64,000 nucleotides of DNA, from assembly GCA_038087015.1 (NCBI GenBank), contig JASBNA010000023.1, forward strand, positions 124,001 to 188,000, read 5' to 3'. The notes beneath the pieces are model-generated. The model was not told the DNA's origin. It was given only the letters and a program-made list of their open reading frames with translations, and ran no database searches. The stretch is from Cerrena zonata (Eukaryota; Basidiomycota; Agaricomycetes; Polyporales; Cerrenaceae). Shown here one piece after another: positions 44,718 through 57,300 of the stretch (position 1 is its first letter; every line of letters starts with the position of its first letter). The position numbers and the translations under genes were made by a program.

Positions 44718-46562
44718 CTATATCTTTCTGGTGTATGATGTTGGGAATAAACCTCTTTGGCCATCTATTTCCCCTTCTGTCCAGCCACTACCGTCTGTAT
44801 CATCTTGTATTAAAACCATCTTATCGCCAGCTTTAATACTCAATTCATCATCTCCATCAGCATTATAATCATATAACGCTTCAACATACTGGACTCTTTT
44901 AGCACCTCTCTTAGGTGCAACAGAAGGTCCTTTCTTTTTATAACTACCACCGGTATCATCTGTAGATATATGAGGAATATTCTCAATATACGAGGTAGGC
45001 ACCAAACCTTCTTGACCATTAGCTGAATGGATCATTGTCCAACCAGATCCATCATCTTCATCAACAATATCGAAAACGTCTCCGGCGTTGATACTAGCTT
45101 CATCAGCACCAGAAGCTTGGTAGGGGTATAATGCTTTACCTTGGTTTCCACCTCCGTTACTAATTGTGGATGAAGCATTTGATTGGGCACGGTTTCTTCT
45201 TAAATTGAAAAGACCTGAATGGGAAGCTGAAGTAGCATGACTTGCCGCAGACTTGAGAGAATAATTATCATCATCTGTTGGAACTACGTTACCCTGAGTT
45301 GGAGTAGCTGATTTTTTACTTTTCAAAAAACCTAATTTTGATTTCTTTTGTTTTGCCGGTTCAACATATCTTAAATCTTTATCACCAGCAAAGTTTTGTA
45401 TAACTTCAATTTGAACTTCATTTCTAAGTCTCATAGAATCATCCTTCATAAATCTATTCAATATAGTCAAAGAATCGTCTAATTTAGTATCGAATTTTAG
45501 GGTAATGTTTGCAGTATCCTGTTTTCTTTCATTAGTTAATTCTTCTAATTTTTGTTTTGACGCTAAGCATAAATCTTCTAATCTTTGGTGATTAGTCAAA
45601 CTCGTACTCAATTCTTTTTTCAAAGTGGTTAATTCAGGTTCTTTCGTTATTAAGCTTTCGTCATCGTGCCAAATGTCGCAAGGAATATAATAGAAATCGG
45701 CTGGCTCCTTCCAATCAATGGTGTTATGTTTTATGAACATGGCAATATCTAATTTTGGGTTATTTTGATCAATAGTTGAATCAATTAAATGAAGTTTTTC
45801 TTTTATACGATCATTTGAGTTTCTTTCAATAATTGATGCATTTTTCAATAATTTATTTAATACAGCAACTCTCGATTCATTCAACTCTTGATAATAATCT
45901 AAAATTTCTGGAACGTCTTGATAGTAATACTTGTCTTTCAAACGATTTGCTATGCTTATCTTGATTAAGTATTCATTCTTACCTACATTCATATCAATAG
46001 TTTTTTCTTCTAATTTCCTTTGATGTTTCTCTCCAGGAGATTTTTCATTCTTTTGTCTAGCATTTTCAGTAGATTGACATAAGTTATCATATGCTTTTTT
46101 GGACTTATTGACTTCCTCTTCAACAGCTGTCTTCTCAGATTTGAGAAATTCATTAATTGTTTCAATGTGTTTACTAATTCTGGATGACTTACCTTTCAAA
46201 CTAACCAAATTTTCGGCAATCTTAGAATTGATCTCTTTATTAAAGGCAATTTTTTCTTCGGCAATTGCTTCGGTCTGAGTTAAAACTTCATTCCATAAAA
46301 CAACAGAGGCACTCTCTAAAGATCCAGGAGTGATCTGAGGTTCATCACCAACCGATAGATGGGATGAATTCTTCGCCTTTTTTTCAAAATGTCGTTTGGT
46401 TAAATCTTTCAATTTATTGGCATATTCTTTTTCAATTGAAGCCCTTTCTCGATAAAACTCTTCAATATCACCGAGCCAGTTGATTCCATTGTTGATCCAC
46501 TTAGACGTTGGTTTGAACGAATCTTTCAACTCATTCCCAATAGAAATCTCTTCTAAAGACAT
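44718..46562 (-). CDS. BZZ1: F-BAR/SH3 protein Bzz1 (Syp/Toca family)
   Basis: 614-residue homologue of Bzz1 (YHR114W), which binds Las17/WASP at endocytic actin patches and bends membranes. The FCH start (SKWINNGINWLGDIEEFYRERASIEKEYANKLKDL) opens an F-BAR coiled-coil domain to about residue 270. A central helical, HR1-like region is at about 325-400, followed by a Ser/Lys-rich linker. SH3-1 is at about 476-530 (ALYPYQASGADEASINAGD) and SH3-2 at about 560-612 (ALYDYNADGDDELSIKAGD), each with the ALYxY, GWT and PTSY signatures. The domain order and the paired C-terminal SH3 domains equal those of S. cerevisiae Bzz1. It shares a divergent promoter with APP1, another actin-patch protein. Confidence 0.96.
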   Translation of the reverse strand: MSLEEISIGNELKDSFKPTSKWINNGINWLGDIEEFYRERASIEKEYANKLKDLTKRHFEKKAKNSSHLSVGDEPQITPGSLESASVVLWNEVLTQTEAIAEEKIAFNKEINSKIAENLVSLKGKSSRISKHIETINEFLKSEKTAVEEEVNKSKKAYDNLCQSTENARQKNEKSPGEKHQRKLEEKTIDMNVGKNEYLIKISIANRLKDKYYYQDVPEILDYYQELNESRVAVLNKLLKNASIIERNSNDRIKEKLHLIDSTIDQNNPKLDIAMFIKHNTIDWKEPADFYYIPCDIWHDDESLITKEPELTTLKKELSTSLTNHQRLEDLCLASKQKLEELTNERKQDTANITLKFDTKLDDSLTILNRFMKDDSMRLRNEVQIEVIQNFAGDKDLRYVEPAKQKKSKLGFLKSKKSATPTQGNVVPTDDDNYSLKSAASHATSASHSGLFNLRRNRAQSNASSTISNGGGNQGKALYPYQASGADEASINAGDVFDIVDEDDGSGWTMIHSANGQEGLVPTSYIENIPHISTDDTGGSYKKKGPSVAPKRGAKRVQYVEALYDYNADGDDELSIKAGDKMVLIQDDTDGSGWTEGEIDGQRGLFPTSYTRKI

Positions 46563-47687
46563 GATTCAAGTATCCTGGGTTTATTTCTTCTATTTCCTGT
46601 AAAATCGTACCGGGTTGAAAACTTTATTGAATAATTGATAGAAGAGCTCTGCTACTTCATAAAAAACCGTCTATGCTTGGAGTAGTTCCAGTCCAGTGCT
46701 TTGGTCGGTCACGTATTACGTTGTCCATTTCCATTTTCCCTCTACTTTTTTTCTCATTCATTCGAAACCTTCTCTTTTTGGTGATGTTCAATCTTTCGCA
46801 ATTCTGCTGTTGAAGTTTAACTTTTTGCAATAATTAATATTTGCAACCAATGATGTGTGACGGGTTGAACTCTCCAGGCTTGTCTTTGGTGGGTTTTAGC
46901 TTGTTTTTTGGTGTATTGGCAGTAGCTTGGTTCGAAAAAGCAGGTTCGAAAAACACCTCCTGGGTTTGATCTCAGCAAAAGAATAATCACTGCTCGAATG
47001 GTTCGAGGTTCATAAACTGAATGCTTCCTTTAATTGTGGATAATCCAATCTCCTTCTTTTAATTCAAGTTGGTTAGCTTGCAATTAGTGTATCTTGGTTA
47101 GAGTAAGAGTCTTCATCCAATGGTCAAACACCCGTGCACCGGTAATTAATTAGCGGATATCAGTGATTAAAAAAATCACCATAACTACTTCACTCGAGTG
47201 ACTTTTAAGCAAATTGTTCGAATACTCGATATTCCACTTCAAACTCACTTCCAGTTACGAACTGACTGAGCAAATAATACAATTGTGAGTTGCGCTGCTC
47301 ATTCCTATTATTTCCCGGACAAAGAAGTATACGGTGCTAGTAGGCAATAGGTATAAACAATATTGATCTTTTTTTGCCTTTTGGTGATAAAACAAACACA
47401 ATCACAACAAGAAATTATTTCGAAAACGCTTGTTTGGCGGTATATTCAAGGTGAAGGGCAGAAGAACTACACTTAGCAAGCTCAAACTCGCTTCGGTGTT
47501 TGTATTAAGGAGGCTATTCCCTCATCGTAACTCTCTTGCTAAACCACAGCAGAAGATATCGAAATTTAAAGTATTGAATGATATTTATAGAGATTACAAA
47601 GCTTTAAGAACTCCTTATCCGTTGTCGCAAAACACTCTTCTTAGAGTTCCTTCTAGATTTAAAAAACAGATACTTCGAAATGTCAAG
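46563..47687. other. Divergent BZZ1/APP1 region
   Basis: About 1.1 kb. It includes a Rap1-type ACACCCGTGCACC (47127-47139) and pairs of GGTTCGA sequences near 46930-47005 that do not form a tRNA. The last 297 bases (47391-47687) are an open, ATG-less reading frame continuous with APP1. No separate gene is seen. Confidence 0.5.
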
Positions 47688-49862
47688 ATGAGTAATTCGT
47701 CCACATCAGATTCAAACTCAAACCCTCCATCAAGGTCTCTTTCTTCTTCTCCTTTGGAAATTGGGCCTCCAGCATCGGCATCTTCAGTGTCAGCTACACA
47801 GCTGGGGAGAGTTTCTCCATCACCTCAAGCATCAAGCTCTGCTTCTACTGGTTATATTTCCCGACGCCAAAGACTATTGGGATTTGCGAAAACTACAAGA
47901 GATACCTACATCCCTCGATTTGCAGGGTCCGTATCTCAAATTGCATCAGGAGTGTCCAAACAGGTCTACGGTGTAAATGACTTATATGATTATCAGGGTA
48001 ATTTGGTTCTTCCGAAAGATTCTTCGATTACCTTGTTTCCTTCTTATACACGGAAAACAACGTCTGAAGATGATTCTTATGTGATTGAGGTGAAAGGTTG
48101 GCTCTCATGTCCTGGTCAAATGACGAGAAAGAATAGATTGATCTTATCATTAGCTAAGCAAATCACTAAATATGGGGCTAATAATGCAAGTACTGAAAAT
48201 GCAATTAGTAAGCTTGAAAGTGACAAATTAAAACATGACGTTGTGGAAGACCATAAATCAGATCCTTCTGACCTCAATTCATCTGCTAGCTCGGATGATT
48301 TGTCCATCAGTAGCACATTCATTGATTCTCCAAATACTGAAATCAATAATAATCACCAAGATGAACTTATCAAAGAAAGATTACGTGCTTTTATAGCTCG
48401 TTCGATTGCTGGGGCAGAATTAAATATCATTATTGGCTCGGAAAGTAAAGTTGACCAAGATAATATCAAAAGCTTTAAAGTTGTTACCGATGTCAATGGT
48501 CATTTTGAAGCAGATATTGAAGTTTCTTACAAACCTTCAATAGTACAAGTTCAAGCATGTAGTGATGAGACTATTTTTTCATTCCAGGATATCATGTTCA
48601 TTCCTCATGATGGTTTGGGAGTGATTAGTGATATCGATGATACTATTAAGTTAACTGGGGTCATCGGTGATAAGAGACAGTTAATGACTAGTTTACTTCT
48701 TCATGACGTCTTCTCGTGGAATATACCTCCAGTTGTAAAATGGTATACTCAACTATATCATGATTTAAATCTTTCGTTTCATTATGTGTCTAACTCCCCT
48801 TGGCAATTATTTTCCGTGATTGACAAATATTTTAAAGCAGTTAAGCTACCGATTGGTTCAGTGCATCTCAAGCAATACACCGGTAACATCATTTCTTCAC
48901 TTATGGAACCCTCATCTTCAAGAAAGAAAAGAGCTTTATATAAAATTTTGGAAGATTTCCCAAAGAAAAAGTTTATTTGCGTTGGTGATTCTGGAGAGCA
49001 TGATTTAGAAGCATATACTGATTTAGCAGCTGCATATCCTAACAAAGTAACCCATATATACATCAGATATGTGAAAGATTCTTTATCTGATATTGACGAT
49101 GCCAGAATTTTACAGGAAGTAAGAAGAATGACTAATGAACGGAAAAAAATCAAATCTCTTAGACAAAAACAGAATCCGTCAGTAAAAGAATCTTCCGAAA
49201 AACCTGCTGCATCAGCAATTGAAGATTTAATAGACTTGACTGACCTGACACCATCACCACCATCCACATTAGATCCTAAAGCTGCAGACAGAAAGGCAAA
49301 ACTACCGCCAATGATACCCTCAAAGCCAAAATCATTTCAAGGTTCTAAAATAGCTCGGAAACCGCCTTTACCTGAGCGTGACAGCTCTATATCACCACCT
49401 TCTAGTCTTTCTAAATCATCCACACCCTCATCTATTTCTACTGGACAAAAAAGTAATGCTCCGAAACCGCCTTTACCCAGAAAGACTGTGACAAATGCAG
49501 AACTCAACAGCAAATTAAGCTCACAGAATAACTCGATTGATAATGTGAGCGAAAGTAAAGCAGCACTGGATGAAGAGTGTCCTCCACCGCTTCCTTCAAG
49601 GACAACAGGGGCCATTGCTTTAGACTCCCGCCGTTCTAGTGGAGAATTTGATGTCTTCGATAATTTACATAATGTATACCATTTCCATAATTATGATGAA
49701 TTAGAGCTGATGGATAGCAGAGGAGCTCAATGGTTGGTAAGGGTTGCTGAATCTCTTGACCGTTTGAAGTATACTGACACGGATATACACTTCTTTCAAG
49801 ATGATGATGATGACTTTTTCAAAGATGCTTTAGAACTTGTTTCTAAAAATCTACAAGAATGA
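47688..49862 (+). CDS. APP1: Phosphatidate phosphatase App1
   Basis: 724 residues from ATG 47688. Homologue of App1 (YNL094W), a Mg-dependent phosphatidate phosphatase of cortical actin patches that makes diacylglycerol during endocytosis. The N-terminal domain starts RRQRLLGFAKTTRDTYIPRFAGSVSQ. The haloacid-dehalogenase catalytic motif DxDxT is at Asp315-Ile-Asp317-Asp-Thr319 in GVISDIDDTIKLTGV. HYVSNSPWQLF and KKFICVGDSGEHDLEAY follow as the other active-site segments. The C-terminal third is disordered with proline-rich SH3 ligands (KPPLPRKT, ECPPPLPSRT), fitting partners such as neighbouring Bzz1. The same frame is open upstream to 47391 without an ATG. I chose the first Met, though a non-ATG or spliced longer N-terminus cannot be excluded. 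Confidence 0.93.
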   Translation: MSNSSTSDSNSNPPSRSLSSSPLEIGPPASASSVSATQLGRVSPSPQASSSASTGYISRRQRLLGFAKTTRDTYIPRFAGSVSQIASGVSKQVYGVNDLYDYQGNLVLPKDSSITLFPSYTRKTTSEDDSYVIEVKGWLSCPGQMTRKNRLILSLAKQITKYGANNASTENAISKLESDKLKHDVVEDHKSDPSDLNSSASSDDLSISSTFIDSPNTEINNNHQDELIKERLRAFIARSIAGAELNIIIGSESKVDQDNIKSFKVVTDVNGHFEADIEVSYKPSIVQVQACSDETIFSFQDIMFIPHDGLGVISDIDDTIKLTGVIGDKRQLMTSLLLHDVFSWNIPPVVKWYTQLYHDLNLSFHYVSNSPWQLFSVIDKYFKAVKLPIGSVHLKQYTGNIISSLMEPSSSRKKRALYKILEDFPKKKFICVGDSGEHDLEAYTDLAAAYPNKVTHIYIRYVKDSLSDIDDARILQEVRRMTNERKKIKSLRQKQNPSVKESSEKPAASAIEDLIDLTDLTPSPPSTLDPKAADRKAKLPPMIPSKPKSFQGSKIARKPPLPERDSSISPPSSLSKSSTPSSISTGQKSNAPKPPLPRKTVTNAELNSKLSSQNNSIDNVSESKAALDEECPPPLPSRTTGAIALDSRRSSGEFDVFDNLHNVYHFHNYDELELMDSRGAQWLVRVAESLDRLKYTDTDIHFFQDDDDDFFKDALELVSKNLQE

Positions 49863-50007
49863 AAGTAAAACCGTATAGCTACAATTAAACGTATAATTTT
49901 TGAAAAGAAATAAATTAATTATCGTAAGTTATATATTATACACTGATACTTAAAGAATTGAATGCAAAATTCACATTAAGAATGTATCAAATTTCTTAAT
50001 GAAATTC

Positions 50008-51072
50008 TTATGCTTTTTGAGATGCTGGTTCTTGAACAGTTTCTTCAGCTTTGGCTGGAGAATCAGACTCATTCAGCACATTTCCATCACCATAGTCTTT
50101 AATGTTAGAATCATCGACATCTGGTAAGTTCTTTCTGAACTCAGATAAATCCCATTCAGTACCTTGAGAAGCATCATCGGCTTCAGTATAATATTTATCA
50201 GAGAATTTTTGAATGATAATTTCTCTACCAGTGAGAACTCTTTTACCACTTTGTTCTTCTTTCTTCTTCTCACTAGCTTTCTTTTCAATTTGTTTAGTTT
50301 TCCATTGATTAAAAGATTCAATAGTAATTGGAGTGAATTTACTTCTGTCCAATTTACCTCTTTCCATTTCAATAAATTCTTCTAGAGTAATCTTAGGAGC
50401 AGATTCCGATGCAAGTTTTTCTAAACGTTTTTGTTCCTTGGTTTTCAAAACAAATCCTGGTGGTAAAGAATGTCTATATTTACATTCGTTACCTCCGTTA
50501 GGACAAACCCAAAACCAACCATATTTACCATTTTCAACGGCTTCAATAAAGTATTTACAAACTTTTTCGGTGGTTGTTTTAGGATTACCATGTTTGGACA
50601 AAATAACTTTTCTTAATTTTTCTTCATCCCAAGTATCCATAGTATCTTCTTCCTTTTCGGTTCTAGCGTCAGTGTACAAATCTTTCTTTTGGTCTTTTCT
50701 ACCAACGTTAGGGTCATGTGAGAACTTACATTTATTACCTTTGTTACAAAGACCCTTCTTGAAGAATTCACACAAGATTGATTTTGGATCAACACCAAAT
50801 GGAACTTTTTGCTGTTGAATACCAAACATTTGTGCTGCTTCCCTCTTGGCCTCTTCGGCTGCTTTCTTTTCTTCTGCTCTTCTTTTGGCATCAGCTTCTT
50901 TCTTCTTAGCAAGACCACCATCGGCACCAGCTGTCATTTGGTTAATTTGCTGTTGAACTTTCTTTGACTTATTCTTATTCTTCATCCCGAAAGACTTGTC
51001 TTCAGCGGATTTGGCCTTGGCCTTGGCCTTATTCTTAGCCGAAACTTGTGGTTGTGTCTTCTTTGGTGGCAT
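50008..51072 (-). CDS. TMA46: Translation-associated CCCH protein Tma46 (DFRP1/ZC3H15)
   Basis: 354-residue homologue of Tma46 (YOR091W), the partner of the ribosome-binding GTPase Rbg1. A highly basic N-terminus (Ala/Lys repeats, 1-75) contacts the ribosome. Two CCCH fingers follow: Cys101-His119 ([19 protein letters not shown]), and the longer Cys172-His201 unit with the family-specific insert [20 protein letters not shown]. The DFRP domain (about 215-315) binds the GTPase: [21 protein letters not shown] and [15 protein letters not shown]. An acidic tail ends the protein. It is convergent with APP1 with a 145-base gap. Confidence 0.95.
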   Translation of the reverse strand: MPPKKTQPQVSAKNKAKAKAKSAEDKSFGMKNKNKSKKVQQQINQMTAGADGGLAKKKEADAKRRAEEKKAAEEAKREAAQMFGIQQQKVPFGVDPKSILCEFFKKGLCNKGNKCKFSHDPNVGRKDQKKDLYTDARTEKEEDTMDTWDEEKLRKVILSKHGNPKTTTEKVCKYFIEAVENGKYGWFWVCPNGGNECKYRHSLPPGFVLKTKEQKRLEKLASESAPKITLEEFIEMERGKLDRSKFTPITIESFNQWKTKQIEKKASEKKKEEQSGKRVLTGREIIIQKFSDKYYTEADDASQGTEWDLSEFRKNLPDVDDSNIKDYGDGNVLNESDSPAKAEETVQEPASQKA

Positions 51073-51380
51073 CTTTAATTCCTCTCAAGCTAATATAATT
51101 GATGGACCAAACCTCTTATAAGCTTCTTCGGTTTAAATTTTTTTTTCATCCAAAGAATCGCTGACGTAGTTAGCATTAACCCTCGCACTACAATAAAAAT
51201 TTTTTCTGTTGCGCAGAGAAAAGTGCACGCAAATTTTGGCTGAAAATTTTAGAGTTATAAAGTATTGAAAGATTGGTTCATAAGTATTACTATTTACTAG
51301 AAAGAGTGTCATTGATTGTAGCTGGAGAAACGGCATGATTTTTAGAGAAAGTATATACATATAAATGCAATGAAAGGTTA
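51073..51380. other. TMA46 promoter / TAO3 3' flank
   Basis: 308 bases between two tandem minus-strand genes. T-rich DNA precedes the TMA46 start (about 51135-51148) and nothing else is recognisable. Confidence 0.45.
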
Positions 51381-54300
51381 CTATTGTTTCGATTTTTGAG
51401 AACTTCTTTTTTTACCAGCTTTCGGGGTACTGAGGTTAACTGATTGAGCAGAGTTGGTAGGTGTGCTCATATTGGTAGACAGTGGCGCTGTGTTAGTAGC
51501 AGACCAGTATTGCGAGGTGACATCCTGGCCAATGCTGGAAGTTGAAGCATTGGGAGAATATTTATTGGCCTTCTTAGACTTCTTTTTACCACTTAACAAA
51601 CCTTCGAAACGAGTGCCGTTTTCGTTATGGGGAGATGCCGGGTTGTTTTCGGGAGATAACATAGTAGGAGTGCTTGATTCGAATGCAGATGATAGGGTTG
51701 GTGTTGCTAAGCTAGCATTTATATACTGCTTTGGATTATTTTGGGGGTCGAATGTAGGTGAAACGGGCATAACTGGAGTAGTAAAAGTTTCATTTTTATT
51801 CTTAAAAGTTGCCCTACTGTTTCTGAATGGAACGTATGATCTTTTTGGGACATTTGACCCTTGGCTCGCATAATTTGAAGCACCCATTGAATCTGCTAAA
51901 CTACTCTTAAATGAAGTATTAGACTGTGTTCTTGCCAAACTTCTATTCAAGATAAATGAAGCATTTTTATCATAAACTTGAGGGGCAGAATCCATTGGTG
52001 CAATAGGATCATTAGAGGAAGTACTGTATTTGGTATCGACTGATGCACTATGGATATGATGACTTTGTATATCACCACGGCGAGCACCATTCAACATAAG
52101 TGGATTTATAGCAACAGATCCATTTTGATCAGATTCTTTAGTAAAGAATGAATCGAAATCATCTAATGCAGCCCACATGTTACTTAATGAAGCATGTTCT
52201 TCAACACTGACAGAAACAGTGTCACCATGGTCGGCAGGAGGTGAGTAATAGTCTTCCAAATGGAAGTGGAACTCTTCGTCTTTGTTTTGAGTATTTTCAT
52301 CAAATTCTTCTGATGTAGATGCAACTGCACAAGTTGAGAAAACAGAATGAACATTATGTCTGGTGCTGGCTGCAGTCATCGCTGGCATTGGGATAGCCCA
52401 TCCGCTTTCATCAGGAATACCAAACAAAGTTCGAGTCTTTTCATATTCTTTTTTCATTGCTGAGTTACCTAAACTCATTCTCAAGACATCTCTATCAAGT
52501 TGAGATCCCGATATCACAACCGCCTCGTCCAAGACCTCTAATGCTGGCTCTGCGTAATCTGTCAACAACAATCTCAACAAAGGTGAAATTAAATCAGCAC
52601 CAACACCCAAAAATTCGTCTCTTTGTAAATCCACTAATGAAAAGAAATGTTTCAATAAACTCATAGTTTCTAATTTCACCCATGATATCTTGTTTGATAA
52701 GAATCCTAAAAGTAATACCAACGTTTGAGCTTCGAATTCTGGGAAGAACCCATTCTTAATAGTCGAGATGGTCTGAACCAAAAAATCCTTTTTAGATCTA
52801 AATCTATTCTTAGATAAAGAAACTAAAATTCTTGATATAGCTGGCTTATCGCAGCTATCGGCCATTTCACTCAAAACAATTGCAGTTTCTTCAATATCCT
52901 TAGTTATAGACTTTTGATCTAACGCATGCAAAAACCTAGGTAAGTTTGCCAAAACAGATATCAAAAGCCTTGAATCACCCTTACCAATAACCTCACTATC
53001 TTTTAAGTGATTAAGTTTATCAAGAAATCTTAACGTTGGTTCATATGCAGTGGCAGAGCGCAAACCAACCATCACAACATGTTGTAAGCCTTCAAATTTA
53101 CCTTCCCACTTGGGTGGGAAAGTGGATATTAAACAAGAAACAGTCTCGGGTGAATCTAAATCAATTTTAGAGACGAACTTGGACATCGTTGATAAAACTT
53201 CGATGAATTCTTGCTCGTGAATAGTACTTAAACAGGCAACACTAGACCAAAATAATTGAGGAAAATCGATAAGTTTTTCAGAACTAAGTTCGGCAGTCAT
53301 TGCATTCAAAGTCATAAGGATTTGCATAGCGAAAACCTTGGATATCTAAAACTTCATCGGAAATGGTGTTAGAAAGACGGTGAAGCATATCCTTCAACAT
53401 CCCTTGATCTAAAAATGATAATAAAGATCTGAATAATTGGAAAGACCTACAAGCGATGTGTCTGACAGCACAGGTCGTTGCCCAGCTTAATGATACTCTA
53501 CTCCATTCTTCTTGTAGTGAAGGAACTGAAGGTGAAAATATTTCAAGAATATTCCTAGCAAGTAAATCCATGTTTTTAGGGGTTCTGGCTCCCTTCTTGT
53601 CGTTATTCAAGTCATCGTAAACCCATAAGTATTTATAATGATCTCTTTGTCTCAAGACATCAATGGTTTCAGCCGACTTAGGTTCACTTGGCGCCAAAGC
53701 GTGAATTAAGTGAATTAATAACGAACCGGCTTGCTCTTGAACAACCTTGTAGAAAATGATCTAACAAAGAAAAGGCAACATGCAACAATAAAGGTAATTT
53801 TTCAATCATCTTAACATTTTCAACAGTAAACAAATCAACCTAAAAATACCATCGACAATTGACCTAACGAAAATGCAGCATCCTTATCGTTATAAGGAAT
53901 CATTGTCCAAAGATTTGCAACGTATGGAAAATCACCTATATTGGAGTCATTGAAAGTATTTGAGGTGAGATAAGGTTGTGGAGGTAGCATAGTCTTTGGT
54001 TGCAAGTTGCCAATAAGCTTGTCAATGATGTATAATGGGTCAGGCTGTGAAAAAGCCAAATAGTCAATGATTTGGCGAGAGTACTCGACGAATAGAGCAT
54101 TCTTTCTTTCTAAACAATTATTGGTGATATATTCTATGATCTTGTCAAAATTACTAGGATTACTCCCCAATGCCACCCATAAAGCTTCAACTTCATTTGA
54201 AATCTTAGAGCTAAACTTCACCGTGATTTCGAATAAATTATTTAAAACCATTATAGATGGTGGATCCAAATCATTCGTAGTTTCTTTAGTCATTTTCACT

Positions 54301-57300
54301 GCATTAGAGTCAGCCTCGTGTGTCTTACTTGATTTATATTTTAATTCAACATTTTGAACCCAAGGAAGTAAGCAAGCTAAAATATCTCTTCTTGTACCAT
54401 TATCCACAAGGTTGAAAAACATTGTTAAGTAACTTATACATATGAATGCACTATTAGGATGTATGGAAGCAATCTGGGCCGAAATATCAAAAAGTGCTTT
54501 CTTATAAACTACCTTTGTTTTAGTACATACACTTTCAGTAAACCTGTCAGTAGCAAGACTATTCAAGAATTTGAGTTCAATGAACTTTAGAAGTTTCATT
54601 GCAAAGAAACGCACCTCGTATTTATCACATCCAACTAAAAATGTTGACAAGCAGAAAATGTCATATGGAGGTTCATCCATTTTACGATGTTCCATAAAAA
54701 CATCGACAAACGTGGTGAAATAGTTTTCAGTGACTTTTAGGGACTGGTGTGAACTGTAACATTGCTTAACTATATCCTGATAGACTTCGCTATTATTAAT
54801 ATTCAAAATCAATACATTTTTCAAAGCTTGTTTACCAATTTCCTCGGCCCGTTCATTGGTTGAAGACAAAAGAGAGTATATCCAATTCATTAAAGCCGGT
54901 ATATCAAATGATATAACTGCAAGCTTACCCGGGACCTCAATTTGTTGTTTCATTGGACCAGAACATAAGACGGCCATACAGCTCAAAGCAGAAAACTGAA
55001 GAGCAGTTTTTTCGATCTCGAGAATAGCAGCAGCAGTAGCAGCCTCCTTCAGTTGACCAACCCTCTTGATCATAGCTGTGTATCTATCCTCCGTTATTTC
55101 ACTTGAATCCCCAAATCCACACCATTCTCGAAGAAAATTGAAACATCCAATTCTAGCTTCAAAAGGGATCCATTTGTTCAAACTTGGTTTTCTTTGCAAT
55201 CCTGAAAAAACATTTTTCAAGAAGCAGGAGAAATAACGACGCAATCTTTGAAATTCAACATCTGTTTGGATTACTGAGTTAGATAAAAATGACTTGACAT
55301 TTTTGATTATCGATACCAAATTAGCAATCATCCAATCATCAGAGTATATGACTGGATCAGAATTGAAGCGTTCAGTGATATTACTTAGAATGTGAACTAT
55401 CTCAATACGAAGACGATCATCAGTAGGATCTCTTTTCTTAGAATTAATGTCCCAGTCATTCATTGCAGCGGGCAAGTTTTCTAAGAATGGTTTGAATATA
55501 TTAATATTCAAACAACTTAATCCTAATATAACGGCATCTCTTACCATTGGTTGTTGAGATTTCAAAAGTGGTAAGACCATACGGAAAACAGATTTGGCAC
55601 TTGTTATCTTTTGATGTTGAATGAATATTTGTAAAGATCTCTTTCTACCGTGAGTTGGTTGGTTGGGGAATGAAATCTTTTGCTCACTAGTGGAAGTCAA
55701 GGAGCAGCAAGCAAAAATTAAATATAATCTCCATTGGTTAACTAATACCTCCGGGGGTGTATTGCTGCTGGATCTTGAAAACAACGAGGTAGTATAGTTT
55801 TTATAGCTTTCCGAAAATTCGAAGATAAGCTCATGCATTTGGACCATCCTAACGCAAACGATAGAGCGACACATTGCCACTGGCATTGGGCATTTTTCGA
55901 AAAAAATATCCAACAATTTAGGATAAAGTCTAAACCAGAGAGTGGAATCAATACCATAGTCTGATTCAGCCAACTTGACTAAAATATTCTTTTTATTTTT
56001 AAGTTTGGCGAGACGGCTCCTTTCTGGCATACTGAGTTCCTTACGGAATGGTTTGATCAATTCCAAAAAGTCCAAATCTTCAAAAACATGGATTAGCCTA
56101 GTCCCGATATCAGCAGCAAATTTAGAAGAGCTTCTCGAGTGACTCTTAGTTGATGCATCCTTACATTTCATATTTCCACCGTTTGTCATATTGAATATGG
56201 CTTGATCAAATTGCTCAACAAGTTTCAAGATAGAAACACCATAATGTCTTACCTTGGAATCTTGAGAGCAGAGGAAAAATAAACCATTACCTTCAACTTC
56301 TTCGATGACAGTGATTATAGTCTTCCACTCTAACTCCTCGCTTGGTCCGAAGTTACTTTTTATGTTGTCATCATTGCTCAAGTCACCATTTTTATGATTT
56401 ATTTGATATAAGTCATTTAAAATATCATTATTCATCATTTCATCATCTTGAGCCAATGGGTTCCCAGATTCGTTACCCTTGCCATCATTTAAGTCATTGA
56501 ATTGCTTCAACCAGCAATTTAATAGGTCTACGTAAATTTTAAGAAGAACATTGAACTCGTGAGAATTTAAGTAATCGGCATCATAGTTTGGACCCGGTTT
56601 GTCGCTGAATCTGAAAGCGATTTTGGCAAATATGGTTATCAAATTACTTGGATTTTTTCTGAAAGCCAACTTCTTAAGTGCATTTATTGATGCATTGGCT
56701 ATCACATAATTAGAGTGCACTGCATTTCTTGTTAAAAGTTCAACAACACTTTTAAACTGAATTCCAATCGTGGGAGCTCCTCTTTTTTCACCCGATAAAG
56801 GAACGATTGCCCAAGGAACTGCCTCGATGAGAGATGCAAATAATTCAATGTTTAAATTTTGATTAGATGGATAAGAAAAGTCGAGATTAAAATGAAACGA
56901 AAATCCTGATTGCGATTTTGAAAAACTTGATGCTACAGGAGTCGTAGCATTACTACTCTCAAGTGACCATGCATCAGAGCCACATTGACTATCCAATAGC
57001 TTAAGCAAGGTAGCAAATGTTTTGCATATTTCATCATGAGATGCTGCATTTGTTGAGTTCTTAGCAATGAGCATGAATTCGTTTAGTCTTAATTTTTCTT
57101 GATTGGAATCTTCTGCTTTATTGTCATCTTTATTCTTCTGGTGGTCGCGACTTTCATCACTGTTTAGAACATAGGTCATTCAAAAGCCTTTTGTTGAAAA
57201 CATCATCAACAGGAAATACCGGCTTTCTCCCCTAACTCATAATCTTCAAGGATTACTAAGTAAGCTTTGATCACTAAAATGATCTTTTCCGGGTAAATAT

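Noticed and set aside
46925..47005. Repeated GGTTCGA sequences near the BZZ1/APP1 spacer as tRNA B boxes
   Set aside because: No A box or acceptor stem at the right spacing.
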